DNA of 64,000 nt from Chitinophagaceae bacterium (GCA_016786845.1 JAEUVB010000008.1:62001-126000), one strand, 5' to 3'; shown: positions 51,704-60,954, numbered from the stretch's first letter. The notes: generated by a model not told the origin, from the letters alone. Numbers and translations: made by a program.

Positions 51704-52432
51704 TTAATTGAAAGTTTGTAATTCATTTTCCAACTGAATTGTCTTAGGGAAAAGGATATTGTTTTCTAAATGAACATGCAGATGCAGGTCTCGTTCAAAT
51801 TCATCCAATTTTGAATAAAAAGCGATGAAAGTATTACAAGCCCAAACAGGAGGGGTATACTGTTGGGTCAGTATCGAAATTTGCCTGAAGATTTCGCCGG
51901 CATTTTCATGCTCTAATTGCATCATATGTATGGGATTTTCGACCTTGCCAAAATGAGGAGGCAATGCAGGGCGATTTTCCTTTTTCGCAGCCACCAAATT
52001 TTTGATATAAGGGAATAGAATCTGTTCTTCCTTTAGCATATGATGCAAAAGTTCCTGCTTTATCGCCATGTACAATGGGACGATTTCTTTGAGTGGCGGA
52101 TGATTTTCACCATGCACCTTCACTACCTTATTGGCATAATGATCAAGTATGTCAAATGCTTCCAAAACATACTTGTGATGGGTATTGATGATGTAATCTG
52201 CTAGAAAATCCAATGACCATTTCTTATGGTCCTGCGAAGGTGAACTATTGGAAGATGATTGGTTCAGTTCGTCCAATAATACTTCTAGATTAATATTTTT
52301 CCTTTCACATGCACGTGCAATGGAAATCCCACCACCGCAGCAAAAGTCTATTCCGTACTTTTTGAATATGTCGGCCGTTTTGATATTATCGCTCACTACG
52401 TCAGCGATCTTTAATTCCTGATTAATGTTCAT
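51704..52432 (-). CDS. ric: iron-sulfur cluster repair di-iron protein (RIC/ScdA/YtfE)
   Basis: 242 residues. The N-terminal ScdA domain has the DFCCGGG motif (Cys31, Cys32), and the hemerythrin-like di-iron domain shows spaced His/Glu: His85-86, His130-131 with Glu135, His175, His217-221 with Glu223. RIC proteins repair Fe-S clusters damaged by NO and release or reduce NO. It lies 3 bases after norB and 5 bases before norQ, confirming a NO-stress operon. Confidence 0.93.
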   Translation of the reverse strand: MNINQELKIADVVSDNIKTADIFKKYGIDFCCGGGISIARACERKNINLEVLLDELNQSSSNSSPSQDHKKWSLDFLADYIINTHHKYVLEAFDILDHYANKVVKVHGENHPPLKEIVPLYMAIKQELLHHMLKEEQILFPYIKNLVAAKKENRPALPPHFGKVENPIHMMQLEHENAGEIFRQISILTQQYTPPVWACNTFIAFYSKLDEFERDLHLHVHLENNILFPKTIQLENELQTFN

Positions 52433-52435
52433 ATT

Positions 52436-53785
52436 TTATATATTTATTTTTGTAAGTGATTCAAGTGCCTCGTCGTTGGGGGTGCCATATTTAATAAATT
52501 CATAGATATAATAACCAATACCTGTTGTAAACAATGTTGCGCAGGTGGCCAAGACGGCAAAGTGCACCTGAATTTCTTTTTGCACATCTCCGAATTCCAA
52601 ACCAACTTTCCTTTCTAAATAAACTTGTGCCACACCTGCTACTCCAAAGGCAGCGGTCATACCAATCATACCGATATTAGATAACCAAAATGCCAATATG
52701 CCGGATTGGGTATCATACAATTTTCTTCCGGTCAGGTTGGGCATGGAATAACTGATAAAGGCCAGCACGATCATTCCGTAGGCTCCCCAAAATGCAAGGT
52801 GTCCGTGCATAGCTGTTACTAGGGTACCATGGGTATACATGTTTACGCCGGGCATGGTATGTGCAAGACCCAGCAAGCCCGCTCCTAGAAAGGAGACGAT
52901 GGCTGTACCCAGGGTCCAACTTAATGCAATTTTATTGGGATGTTTTTTCTCTCCTTTTCTATACATGGAAACGGCGAATAAGGCCATGCCTAAAAAGGCT
53001 AAAGGCTCTAGGGCAGAAAATACTCCGCCAATAACTAGCCAAATTTTTCCGACTCCAATGTAGTAATAGTGATGGCCGGTGCCGAGTATTCCGGAAATGA
53101 AAGTTAGGCCTACTATAACATATAGCCATTTTTCTATGACCTCACGGTCGACACCGGTGATTTTAATTAGTAGAAAAGCGAGAATGCCTCCCATAATAAG
53201 TTCCCATACACCTTCCACCCATAAATGCACTACCCACCAACGAAAGAATGAATCCATGGTTTGATTGTCAAACCAGATCATACCCGGCAAATAGAGCAAT
53301 GCTGCAAATACCAGCCCCATGGTTAAAACCAAAGAAGTAGTTGTTCTCTTTTTTCCTTTAAAAAGAGTCATAAGGATGATGCCCAGAAAGGTTAGCACAT
53401 TCACAACGACTAGCCAGTCTAATGGTCTGGGGATTTCCAAGAATTTGCGACCTTCCCAATAATTGAAATGATAACCCACTATGGCAATAACGCCTACTGC
53501 CGCTAGTGAAATTAATTGGATATAAGCAAGTTTCACACTTACTAATTCATTTTCAGCCTCTTCGGGAATGATGTAATAAGCAGCTCCCATAAAACCGGAC
53601 AACAACCATACCACCAACAGATTGGTGTGAACCGCTCTCGCTGTGTTGAAAGGGGTAATGACGTGTAATACATCGTATCCCATATGAGCGAATGCCATAA
53701 TAAAACCATAGATAATTTGAAGGGTAAGGAGCAACATGGAAAGTGCAAAAAACCAGTATGCTACTTTTTGTGATTTGTATTTCAT
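52436..53785 (-). CDS. norB: nitric oxide reductase large subunit NorB
   Basis: 449 residues, 12 membrane helices. Reduces two NO to N2O. All expected ligands are present: His53 and His329 (low-spin heme b), His327 (heme b3), FeB His187, His238 and His239, and Glu191, Glu195, Glu260. The cNOR type is supported by length and the adjacent norC; there is no N-terminal cytochrome domain as in quinol-dependent qNOR. It starts 26 bases after norC and ends 3 bases before ric. Confidence 0.96.
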   Translation of the reverse strand: MKYKSQKVAYWFFALSMLLLTLQIIYGFIMAFAHMGYDVLHVITPFNTARAVHTNLLVVWLLSGFMGAAYYIIPEEAENELVSVKLAYIQLISLAAVGVIAIVGYHFNYWEGRKFLEIPRPLDWLVVVNVLTFLGIILMTLFKGKKRTTTSLVLTMGLVFAALLYLPGMIWFDNQTMDSFFRWWVVHLWVEGVWELIMGGILAFLLIKITGVDREVIEKWLYVIVGLTFISGILGTGHHYYYIGVGKIWLVIGGVFSALEPLAFLGMALFAVSMYRKGEKKHPNKIALSWTLGTAIVSFLGAGLLGLAHTMPGVNMYTHGTLVTAMHGHLAFWGAYGMIVLAFISYSMPNLTGRKLYDTQSGILAFWLSNIGMIGMTAAFGVAGVAQVYLERKVGLEFGDVQKEIQVHFAVLATCATLFTTGIGYYIYEFIKYGTPNDEALESLTKINI

Positions 53786-53811
53786 GATAGGGTGAATTAA
53801 AAATTAAAGGA

Positions 53812-54237
53812 TTATTTTTTCAAGTCAGGTTTAGGTGGAAACCCATTAAGGTCTACTTCGCCGATCCATTTAAAAAAGGCCACTACATCGTTGGCTTCTT
53901 TTTCACTCATGGCATAGGCGACCATTTTTCTACCCCGGGGCGACCAGGGCGTTTTGCTCATCAAGGCGGCTTTGATATAGGCTTCACCCCTTCGAACGAA
54001 CACTTTGGTTAATTCTGGTGCATAATAGGCTCCTTCACCAAATAGAGTGTGACAACCCATACAATTATTTTTTTCCCAGATCCGCTTTCCGGAGATAACC
54101 TGAGGGGAAAGATTTTCTTCATGAGTCTGTTTGGGCACTTCATTGCTGAGTGAATTCCATGATAGCCCAAGAAAGATGGCGAATGTGACCACAGTACCTC
54201 CTAGAAAGAATACTTTGGCTTGTGATTTCGATAGCAT
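53812..54237 (-). CDS. norC: nitric oxide reductase cytochrome c subunit NorC
   Basis: 141 residues. One N-terminal membrane anchor (VFFLGGTVVTFAIFLGLSW) and one heme domain with CMGCH (near 59-63) in the diagnostic NorC sequence GKRIWEKNNCMGCHTLFGEGAYYAPELTKV (residues split here by position 50-79). Axial Met in MVAYAMSEKE. It passes electrons to the heme b of NorB. First gene of the operon, with 268 bases to the regulator gene upstream. Confidence 0.95.
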   Translation of the reverse strand: MLSKSQAKVFFLGGTVVTFAIFLGLSWNSLSNEVPKQTHEENLSPQVISGKRIWEKNNCMGCHTLFGEGAYYAPELTKVFVRRGEAYIKAALMSKTPWSPRGRKMVAYAMSEKEANDVVAFFKWIGEVDLNGFPPKPDLKK

Positions 54238-54336
54238 ATTGTTTGATTTATGGTTTTTAATGATCTGAGCTTTACTTATTACCGGTCATTTAAGGTGTTG
54301 TTTTATTTTCACAATGATGTCTTTAGGCTCCAGTGC

Positions 54337-54348
54337 CAAAACGTTTTG
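54337..54348. promoter_or_regulatory. 12-bp palindrome CAAAACGTTTTG upstream of norC
   Basis: Perfect palindrome about 100 bases before the norC start, in the 54238-54505 gap that must hold the operon promoter. No exact TAnnTTTG on the minus strand is seen in this gap, so transcription may need an activator or another sigma factor. The gap holds no credible gene. Confidence 0.35.
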
Positions 54349-54505
54349 CTGAAATACGATATTTTCCTTTCTTTGGATGAGGTGAATAGTATGGGAATGA
54401 TGGAACTTAGAACATTTCATGGGAGGAAGAGGAACATTTTATGATTGTTGTTTTTCATATAATAAGAGAATAATACCTTTTTATCTTAAATAAAATTAAA
54501 AAAAT

Positions 54506-54940
54506 TTATGGCAAGAACAAAATTGCTTTTTTATTACTGACCATTATATTAAAATCTAAAATCGTATTCTTTTCAAGCATGTTTTTTAAGCTCTGTTTGA
54601 TTTTTAAATATTCATTATGCATCGGACAAGGATGAATATTGCTGCACTGATCCAGACCTAAAACGCAATTGTTCAGGAGTCCGTCGCCATCAATGAGTTG
54701 TACAATGTCGATAATAGGTTTATTCATTTGTGCATCGGTCATGCTAAAGCCACCATTGGGACCTTTCACGGAAAGGATGATTTTTTTACGACTCAATTCC
54801 TGGAGAATTTTGGCGACAAAAAACTCAGGAGCTTGAATCCCTTTGGCGATTTCCTTAACGCCTATATATTTCCCAATCTCTCGTTGCTGTGCGAGATAAA
54901 TACTTGCTTTGATGGCATATTCACAGGATTTTGAAAACAT
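54506..54940 (-). CDS. nsrR: NsrR-like Rrf2 family regulator
   Basis: 144 residues. Winged HTH of the Rrf2 family (YAIKASIYLAQQ, then GVKEIAKGIQAPEFFVAKILQELSRKKII from about 27, GPNGGFSM wing). Three cysteines Cys92, Cys99 and Cys105 in NNCVLGLDQCSNIHPCP fit the Fe-S cluster ligands of NsrR and IscR types. Placed immediately upstream of a NO-detoxification operon, it is most likely an NO sensor that represses norC onward. Its -7 element TACCTTTG is 20 bases upstream. IscR or RirA function cannot be fully excluded. Confidence 0.85.
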   Translation of the reverse strand: MFSKSCEYAIKASIYLAQQREIGKYIGVKEIAKGIQAPEFFVAKILQELSRKKIILSVKGPNGGFSMTDAQMNKPIIDIVQLIDGDGLLNNCVLGLDQCSNIHPCPMHNEYLKIKQSLKNMLEKNTILDFNIMVSNKKAILFLP

Positions 54941-54960
54941 ATCTTATGTGGTTTCTATCA

Positions 54961-54968
54961 CAAAGGTA
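54961..54968 (-). promoter_or_regulatory. -7 element TACCTTTG for the Rrf2 regulator
   Basis: Exact match on the minus strand 20 bases before the ATG. Confidence 0.6.
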
Positions 54969-55539
54969 TAAGTCAGGTTTCCATTATAAAAGATATTAGC
55001 CTCTTTTATTCTCGAAACTGATTAATGTCATGAAATTGTCACATGCGATAGTCAGGTGTTTGAAAATTTTAGGATTTAGGGTCTGCTGTTTAAGTCGATT
55101 ACACTTCAAATTCAAGGAAGTGTTAAAGGCATAGTACATGGGTATAGCCCGTTAAGGCTGACGCAGAATACCGTAGTGAGGTAAGTGTGCAAAACGTGGT
55201 GCCTAGTTTGAAACTCAACCTATTTTAGAACACGGCATTTCACTTAGGTTCAAGTTGGAGATGCATTCGACTCGTTCAAATCTGTGCAATAAATGCATGG
55301 TATTAGGATCTTTGATAAGAAAACTTGTGCATTAAGTCATCCAAAAAATCATTAATAGCCACTAAATTAAATATGATGAATGTTAAACATCGTACCCTAT
55401 TCACCAATCCAAAGCAATTTAGGCCCAAATTGTAGAAGAGCAAGCAATTCAGGAATGGACATGCGGTTTGAAACAAAGTGAGATACAAAACGAATTAAAA
55501 CTAACAGAGTATAAATTCGTTCAGAAGCTTTTAGTCAGG
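54969..55539. other. intergenic region upstream of the regulator
   Basis: About 570 bases with only short frames (one of 61 codons on the minus strand, no start signals). No RNA gene or mobile element recognised. Confidence 0.5.
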
Positions 55540-55975
55540 TTGAGTTGCAGAGTGAGAATGAAGTAGAAATCAGAGTGCTTATCGCTTTCGCTCTTCGCAG
55601 TATAAAAATTCATTTAGAGTTAGAAACAGAATGAGGATGAAGAAAAAAATCAGAGCGAGAACTTATCGCTTTCGCTCTTGGTAGTAAAGCCTGTCTTTAA
55701 GAGCAAGAAACAGAGCGAGATCGAAGAAAAAAATAGAGCGAGTACTCATCGCTTTCGCTGTAAAGGCGATCGATAAGACCGTGAGACAGGGCGAGAATGA
55801 AGCAGAGTGAGAAACAGAGTGAGAGTGAAGAAAAAAATCAGAGCGAGAACTTAATCAGGAGCTTACGCTCTCTGCTCTTCAGAGTGAGAAACAGAATGAG
55901 AATGAAGAAAAAAATCAGAGCGAGAACTCGATCAGGAGCTTACGCTCTCTGCTCTCATTCTCGCTCTGATTTTTT
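55540..55975. repeat. block of interrupted ~100-bp repeats with inverted parts
   Basis: At least four copies of a module whose core is GAAGAAAAAAATCAGAGCGAG (split: GAAGAAAAAAA + TCAGAGCGAG), preceded by CAGAGTGAGAA-type sequence. Two copies are followed by ATCGCTTTCGCTCT and two by ATCAGGAGCTTACGCTCTCTGCTC. In each, an AGAGCGA arm can pair with TCGCTCT. The last copy ends in the long hairpin next to tRNA-Glu. Confidence 0.75.
55909..55975 (-). terminator. long inverted repeat behind tRNA-Glu, likely its terminator
   Basis: 13-bp perfect arms ATCAGAGCGAGAA (55914-55926) and TTCTCGCTCTGAT (55958-55970), extended by A and T runs to 18 bp. It begins one base beyond the tRNA 3' end, and the minus strand ends GATTTTTTTC. 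Confidence 0.65.
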
Positions 55976-55976
55976 G

Positions 55977-56048
55977 TACCACGTACGAGAGTCGAACTCG
56001 TCATTCCTCCGTGAAAGGGAGGCGTCTTAACCGATTGACCAACGCGGC
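55977..56048 (-). tRNA. tRNA-Glu (anticodon TTC)
   Basis: 72 nt, clover leaf readable on the minus strand: acceptor GCCGCGT pairs with ACGTGGT (two G-U pairs), D-arm GTC/GAC with AATCGGTTAA loop, anticodon stem CCTCC/GGAGG around CTTTCAC (anticodon TTC), T-arm ACGAG-TTCGACT-CTCGT, discriminator A. CCA is not encoded, consistent with a CCA-adding enzyme gene at 35.2 kb. Confidence 0.95.
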
Positions 56049-56067
56049 ATTTTTCCGAAACGGAGTG

Positions 56068-56075
56068 CAAATGTA
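56068..56075 (-). promoter_or_regulatory. -7 element TACATTTG for tRNA-Glu
   Basis: Exact match on the minus strand 19 bases before the tRNA 5' end. Confidence 0.7.
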
Positions 56076-56150
56076 AAACAGCTTTTTCAGATTTGCAAAA
56101 AATTATCATTCAAATGCCTGTAAGTGGTTGTCATTACGGCCTCAGCATTG

Positions 56151-56158
56151 TACTTTTG
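56151..56158 (+). promoter_or_regulatory. -7 element TACTTTTG for gapA
   Basis: Exact match followed by CCCCAC, 38 bases before the gapA ATG. Confidence 0.7.
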
Positions 56159-56196
56159 CCCCACTTTATTATTCTTTCAAACTAAAAATCATCATC

Positions 56197-57207
56197 ATGA
56201 GTACAATTAAAGTCGCCATTAACGGGTTCGGACGCATCGGCCGTCTGGTTTATCGTCAAATCTATAATATGCAAGGCATCGATGTAGTCGCTATCAACGA
56301 CTTGACCAGTCCAGCCACTTTAGCCCATTTGCTGAAATATGATACCGCACAAGGTCGCTTTAATCATGATGTGAAAAGTACAGATAGCGCTATTGTGGTC
56401 AATGGAGATGAAGTGAAAGTCTATGCCCAGAAGGATCCGGCTCAAATTCCTTGGGGCAATCATGGTATCGATGTGGTGCTTGAATGTACCGGTTTCTTTA
56501 CCGACAAAGACAAGGCCATGGCTCATATCACTGCGGGTGCTAAGCGTGTGGTGATTTCTGCCCCTGCCACCGGTGATTTGAAAACCATCGTTTATAATGT
56601 CAATCATGAGATTTTGGATGGTACTGAAACCGTTATTTCATGCGCTTCATGTACAACCAATTGTTTAGCCCCTATGGCGAAAGTATTGAATGACGAATAT
56701 GGTATCATTACCGGTATCATGACCACGATTCACGCCTATACAAATGATCAGAATACCCTCGATGCACCTCATCCGAAGAATGACTTACGTCGTGGACGTG
56801 CGGCTGCATCGAATATTGTACCGAACAGTACAGGTGCGGCTAAGGCGATTGGTTTAGTATTACCTGAACTGAAAGGAAAATTAGACGGAGGTGCACAACG
56901 TGTTCCGACCATTACCGGTTCCCTCACTGAATTGACCACCATCCTCAACAAAAAAACAACCGCAGAAGAAATCAATGCAGCCATGAAAGCGGCAGCGAAT
57001 GAAAGCTATGGTTATAATGAAGACGAAATCGTGAGCAGCGATATCATCGGTACCACCTTTGGATCATTGTTTGATGCTACCCAAACGAAAGTCATGACTG
57101 TAGGCGATACCCAAATGGTGAAAACCGTAAGCTGGTATGACAATGAAAATAGTTATGTAAGTCAGTTGGTGCGGACTCTGCATTACTTCGCCGGTAAAAT
57201 GGCATAA
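56197..57207 (+). CDS. gapA: glyceraldehyde-3-phosphate dehydrogenase, type I
   Basis: 336 residues from the ATG at 56197; the upstream in-frame extension runs back through the promoter. Oxidises and phosphorylates glyceraldehyde-3-phosphate in glycolysis. NAD-binding GFGRIGR at 10-16 and Asp35 in INDL, which favours NAD over NADP. Catalytic Cys152 in SCASCTTNC, and His in IHAYT near 179. The same strand carries pgk two genes downstream, so a glycolytic cluster is present, although a structured element and terminator lie between. Confidence 0.96.
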   Translation: MSTIKVAINGFGRIGRLVYRQIYNMQGIDVVAINDLTSPATLAHLLKYDTAQGRFNHDVKSTDSAIVVNGDEVKVYAQKDPAQIPWGNHGIDVVLECTGFFTDKDKAMAHITAGAKRVVISAPATGDLKTIVYNVNHEILDGTETVISCASCTTNCLAPMAKVLNDEYGIITGIMTTIHAYTNDQNTLDAPHPKNDLRRGRAAASNIVPNSTGAAKAIGLVLPELKGKLDGGAQRVPTITGSLTELTTILNKKTTAEEINAAMKAAANESYGYNEDEIVSSDIIGTTFGSLFDATQTKVMTVGDTQMVKTVSWYDNENSYVSQLVRTLHYFAGKMA

Positions 57208-57221
57208 GGATACTCCTAAAA

Positions 57222-57315
57222 ACCTCTCATACTTCGTTACGTATATTTTTCAAATCCTTAATTTACGCCCGGTAAACGCAGTCTTTGAAAAATTTACAAG
57301 CCTCGTCTGAGAGGT
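57222..57315. repeat. three nested inverted repeats downstream of gapA
   Basis: Outer arms ACCTCTCA (57222-57229) / TGAGAGGT (57308-57315). Middle arms ATTTTTCAAA (57245-57254) / TTTGAAAAAT (57284-57293). Inner hairpin TTTAC-GCCCG-GTAAA (57262-57276). All arms are perfect and concentric. It lies in the 3' untranslated region of gapA before the terminator and could be a structured RNA or a small MITE-like remnant. Confidence 0.7.
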
Positions 57316-57353
57316 ATTTAGAAGCACCCATAAGACTATACTTATTTATACAG

Positions 57354-57380
57354 ATCCCTTTCGCAAGAGAGGGATTTTTT
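57354..57380 (+). terminator. terminator after gapA
   Basis: Stem ATCCCT / AGGGAT with a short loop and a run of seven T. Confidence 0.72.
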
Positions 57381-57419
57381 TACTTCGAAACTTAGGTCAA
57401 AGAATCTGTTAATCTAAAT

Positions 57420-57427
57420 TATCTTTG
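57420..57427 (+). promoter_or_regulatory. -7 element TATCTTTG for the helical secreted protein
   Basis: Exact match followed by CCCCAC, 18 bases before the ATG at 57446. Confidence 0.65.
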
Positions 57428-57445
57428 CCCCACAAAAAAAATCAC

Positions 57446-57889
57446 ATGCGCATACTCATCCTGATTGGCTTACTATTGTTATCGTTCAACTCCCCGGCCC
57501 AACAAAAAACCGAGAAGACCCCTGAAATGAAAGCCCGCACCAAGACCACCGAAATGGTGCAGTCGCTCAAATTGAGTAAGGAGCAGGAAACCATGCTGTA
57601 TTCGGTGAACCTGAAAGCCTATCAAAGCATTGCAACCTACGAGGCCAAAAAGCCGGGTAAGAAAATGCTGAAACGCCAAAAAGGGATCGTGAAAAATATG
57701 CGCGAAAAGGAATATGCCAAGGTGCTGAGTCCTGCCCAATACAAACAATATCAGGAAAACCAAAAGAAGGAAAAGGAGCTGAAGAAAAAACAGGAAGAGG
57801 CTGAGAAGAAAGCCGAAGCGGCGAAAAAATCAGCAACTAAAACCAAAGAGGTCAATAAGAAAAAAGAGAAGGATGAGGATGAAGAGTAG
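57446..57889 (+). CDS. secreted helical Lys/Glu-rich protein, Spy/CpxP-like pattern
   Basis: 147 residues from the ATG at 57446 (signal peptide [19 protein letters not shown]). The mature part is helical: [22 protein letters not shown] and [24 protein letters not shown]. It carries the L-x-L-S-x-x-Q and L-S-P-x-Q-Y motifs typical of periplasmic LTxxQ/Spy-like proteins. The last ~45 residues are K/E-rich and likely form a coiled coil. A periplasmic chaperone-like role is only a suggestion. It is followed by pgk with a 47-base gap. Confidence 0.6.
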   Translation: MRILILIGLLLLSFNSPAQQKTEKTPEMKARTKTTEMVQSLKLSKEQETMLYSVNLKAYQSIATYEAKKPGKKMLKRQKGIVKNMREKEYAKVLSPAQYKQYQENQKKEKELKKKQEEAEKKAEAAKKSATKTKEVNKKKEKDEDEE

Positions 57890-57936
57890 TTTCTCACAGA
57901 CCATCTGTTTATTTAAAAATATATAATCATCATATT

Positions 57937-59133
57937 ATGTCAGCATTCAGTCAATTTAATTTTTCCGGCCATAAAGCCCTCGTCCGCGTCGATTTCAATG
58001 TACCTCTCGATGCCGAATTCAATATTACCGATGACACCCGCATGAAAGCTGCGGTCGATACCATTCAAAAAATACGACAGGATGGTGGCAGCGTTATCCT
58101 GATGTCTCACCTGGGCAGACCCAAAGAAGGTCCTGCCGACAAATATTCTCTAAGACATATCATCAGTCATTTGAGCGAATTGCTGGGTGGAATTCCTGTG
58201 CAATTTGCCGCAGACTGTATCGGAGATGAAGCCGTGCAGCTGGCCTCTAAACTGCAAGCCGGTGATGTCTTGTTACTCGAAAATCTTCGCTTTTATAAAG
58301 AAGAAGAAAAGGGAGACATCAACTTTGCCAAAAAACTTGCCGACCTGGGCGATGTTTGGGTGAACGATGCTTTCGGAACAGCTCATCGGGCCCATGCTTC
58401 TACCGCGGTGATGGGACAATACTTTCAGGCTGAGAACCGCCTCTTTGGATTGCTCATGAATGCCGAGGTGGCGAATGCCGAAAAAGTGATGCACCATGCC
58501 GACCGTCCTTTCACAGCTATACTCGGTGGCGCCAAGGTGAGTGATAAAATCCTTCTCATTGAAAAGTTGATGGAGAAGGCCGACAACATCATCATCGGTG
58601 GTGGAATGGCTTATACCTTTCTAAAAGCGCAAGGACATATCATCGGTTCGTCTTTATGTGAAGACGACCGACTGGAGCTCGCCAATGAGTTATTGGCCAA
58701 AGCAAAAGCCAAAGGCGTGCAACTGTTAATCCCTGCCGATAGTGTCATAGCCGATAAATTTGCCCCGGACGCGAATACGCAAATCGTAGATAATAATCAT
58801 ATCCCTGAAGGATGGATGGGACTCGATATTGGCAACAAAGCCATTGCAGCCTATAGTGATGTCATAGCCCAATCGAAAACAATCTTATGGAATGGTCCCA
58901 TGGGTGTTTTTGAAATGGAGAAGTTTCAAAATGGAACCAAATCCATTGCGTTGGCTATTGCATCAGCTACTCAACATGGCGCTTTCTCCCTCATTGGCGG
59001 CGGCGATTCAGTAGCAGCCATCAACAAATTCGAACTGGCCGACCAAGTCTCTTACGTCAGTACCGGAGGCGGGGCATTACTCGAATATTTCGAAGGCAAG
59101 GAGTTGCCGGGTATCGGAGCGGTTAGAGGGTAA
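57937..59133 (+). CDS. pgk: phosphoglycerate kinase
   Basis: 398 residues, full length. Makes ATP and 3-phosphoglycerate from 1,3-bisphosphoglycerate. Signature RVDFNVPLD near 17-25, SHLGRPKEG (near 61-69), the hinge GGAKVSDKI, and the nucleotide-binding GGGDSVAAI and [10 protein letters not shown] near the C-terminus. Downstream of gapA on the same strand, with one small gene between. Confidence 0.97.
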   Translation: MSAFSQFNFSGHKALVRVDFNVPLDAEFNITDDTRMKAAVDTIQKIRQDGGSVILMSHLGRPKEGPADKYSLRHIISHLSELLGGIPVQFAADCIGDEAVQLASKLQAGDVLLLENLRFYKEEEKGDINFAKKLADLGDVWVNDAFGTAHRAHASTAVMGQYFQAENRLFGLLMNAEVANAEKVMHHADRPFTAILGGAKVSDKILLIEKLMEKADNIIIGGGMAYTFLKAQGHIIGSSLCEDDRLELANELLAKAKAKGVQLLIPADSVIADKFAPDANTQIVDNNHIPEGWMGLDIGNKAIAAYSDVIAQSKTILWNGPMGVFEMEKFQNGTKSIALAIASATQHGAFSLIGGGDSVAAINKFELADQVSYVSTGGGALLEYFEGKELPGIGAVRG

Positions 59134-59202
59134 TGTTCAATGTTCAATGTTTAATGTTGAATAGTACGCCCATTAATCATTAAGCATTTAACATTCATCA
59201 TT
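59134..59202. repeat. AT-rich short repeats between pgk and the DUF4139 gene
   Basis: Direct repeats of TTCAATGTT-type units (AATGTTCAATGTTCAATG) followed by a partly inverted version ending AACATTCATCATTC. The same 14-base end occurs near 42067. It looks like a dispersed intergenic repeat. Confidence 0.5.
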
Positions 59203-60837
59203 CTAAAACAAATTCCCCATCGTTTTATCCTTCGGAAACTTCACCGAATAACTCACCTTCACTTTACGTGTTTCTCCGGCGGGTATGTCGAGTTTCCAGG
59301 TCAGTACGCCTGTTTCTGCATTCACGGCGGCATCGCTGCTTTCGAGAAGATTCACTTCAATCTCTTTGTTGCTGCTAATCGGGTGCTGATCTTTCAAGAG
59401 TAATTGAATCGATTCTTTACGCGTGTTTTTTACTTTGATTTCATAGGTCACAGTATGGAGTTTGTTGGTGCCAATGAGTTTGCTGCTGCAATAATCCATC
59501 ACCTTCTCGCGCTTCACCACAATTTTTCGGTCACGACCCAGGGAGATATTGAGGGTATCCTGAGTGCTGTTCGGATCGATAAAACTTTTTCCGACATATG
59601 TACCATCAAAGATAATATTGGCCGGACCGGGGATGAGATTGAGTTGTTCCCAATCCGCTATTTCAGCAATAAGGAAGGCGTCTTTATCCATTTTCGGTAC
59701 ACTGTAATATTTATATACTGCCGGCAACTCATACTCTTTCATACTCACACTATGAGATTTATTATCACTCGGGATATCGTAGGGGAGTTCGATATCGAAA
59801 CTGGCATTGAGGGCTGTTTCCGATACGGTCGTAAATTTATTCATGGTCTTCTCCTGCATTTTTTCAGTGGCTACAATTTCTTTATCCTGGTATCCCAGCG
59901 TGGCCGAGGCGGGGGCACTGCCATAGGTCTGCATGATATTGCGGGAAACATTTTGATCATAGCTTTTATAAACCGGTTGATAGTATTGAAGAAACCAGGT
60001 ACTGAGTATGGGCGCATTGCCACTCTGACTCGGATTTCCGGTACTGAGGGTGAGCTTCACATGATTCCAGTCGAGACCGGTGCGTTGCACAATATTGCCT
60101 TTGTAAATCAGGCGCAACGGACTCTTGGTATCTTTTGTTTTCAAATCATACATGGGGCTCCAGGCAGCGGTATAACTCAGATAACTGATATTGAAATTGG
60201 CCGTGGTACTGTTGCTATTTAAAATTTGTAAAACGATCTCACCTTTTTCTTCTCCACTCACCTGAGTCATTTCATTGAGTTGCTGTTTCAATTGATTCAA
60301 TTTATCCCATTGCACTTTTTCTTTTTGTTTGAGGGTTTGAACCGTTTGCGAAATAGCGGCATGTTTGGTCAAATAATATTCAACCAGCTTTTGAAGTTCA
60401 ACAACATTAAGTCCTGTTTGTGAACCGCCAACTTGTTTATTGGCATCAAGTATACTCAATACATTTTCTTGTGTCTTTGTAAGGATGCGGGTTTGTTCCA
60501 GATCTGATTCAAGAATTTTAATACTGTCTTCAATTCTTTTGATTTCAGGTGTTTTCGTTTTTGGTGTGAGAAACTCTTTGCGGAAACTGACACTCAGTAT
60601 GGTAAGATCTTTATCGCTGCCTACTTGTATACTATTCTCATCTATCGTACTACTGATATTGCGGATCACGAGTTCGCTATTGCCGGCAGGCAGGCTGGCA
60701 CGGGCACTATGACTGAGTTCTGCTGCTGTGCTGTATACGGTCACCGCATTCAAAGTGGCTTGAGTGGTGATGGGTTGTTGCGCTTTCAATCCAATAGAAA
60801 GCAATACGAGGAAAGAGATGAAAATGATTTTTCGCAT
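59203..60837 (-). CDS. DUF4139 domain-containing protein (MuiA-like)
   Basis: 544 residues from the ATG at 60837 (signal peptide ending LKAQ). N-terminal DUF4140-type domain with VTVYSTAAELSHSARASLPAGNSELVIRNISS, a coiled coil around 105-215, and a C-terminal DUF4139 region with ISYLSYTAAWSPMYDLKT, LTLSTGNPSQSG and KVKNTRKESIQLLLKDQHPIS. Related to the mucoidy inhibitor MuiA family; role unknown, periplasmic or outer-membrane. No clear promoter seen. Confidence 0.82.
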   Translation of the reverse strand: MRKIIFISFLVLLSIGLKAQQPITTQATLNAVTVYSTAAELSHSARASLPAGNSELVIRNISSTIDENSIQVGSDKDLTILSVSFRKEFLTPKTKTPEIKRIEDSIKILESDLEQTRILTKTQENVLSILDANKQVGGSQTGLNVVELQKLVEYYLTKHAAISQTVQTLKQKEKVQWDKLNQLKQQLNEMTQVSGEEKGEIVLQILNSNSTTANFNISYLSYTAAWSPMYDLKTKDTKSPLRLIYKGNIVQRTGLDWNHVKLTLSTGNPSQSGNAPILSTWFLQYYQPVYKSYDQNVSRNIMQTYGSAPASATLGYQDKEIVATEKMQEKTMNKFTTVSETALNASFDIELPYDIPSDNKSHSVSMKEYELPAVYKYYSVPKMDKDAFLIAEIADWEQLNLIPGPANIIFDGTYVGKSFIDPNSTQDTLNISLGRDRKIVVKREKVMDYCSSKLIGTNKLHTVTYEIKVKNTRKESIQLLLKDQHPISSNKEIEVNLLESSDAAVNAETGVLTWKLDIPAGETRKVKVSYSVKFPKDKTMGNLF

Positions 60838-60954
60838 ATGTCTTTGTTTTGATAGACAGATGCACGAAAAAATCGATTCCACAAAAACAATCGTGGATTC
60901 AGGTGAAGAAAATGTGAAATCGTGAGCTAAAATTTTTCTTGAAGAGGAATGTTT

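Noticed and set aside
54250..54444. 64-codon plus-strand frame in the norC promoter gap.
   Set aside because: No start signals and no family; the gap is better explained as regulatory.
55977..56048. tRNA-Glu as an integration site for a nor island.
   Set aside because: No integrase is present and I found no copy of the tRNA 3' end near the other border of the cluster at about 45.9 kb.
59404..60222. 272-codon plus-strand frame inside the DUF4139 gene.
   Set aside because: Antisense shadow with no family resemblance; the minus strand carries a complete known family.
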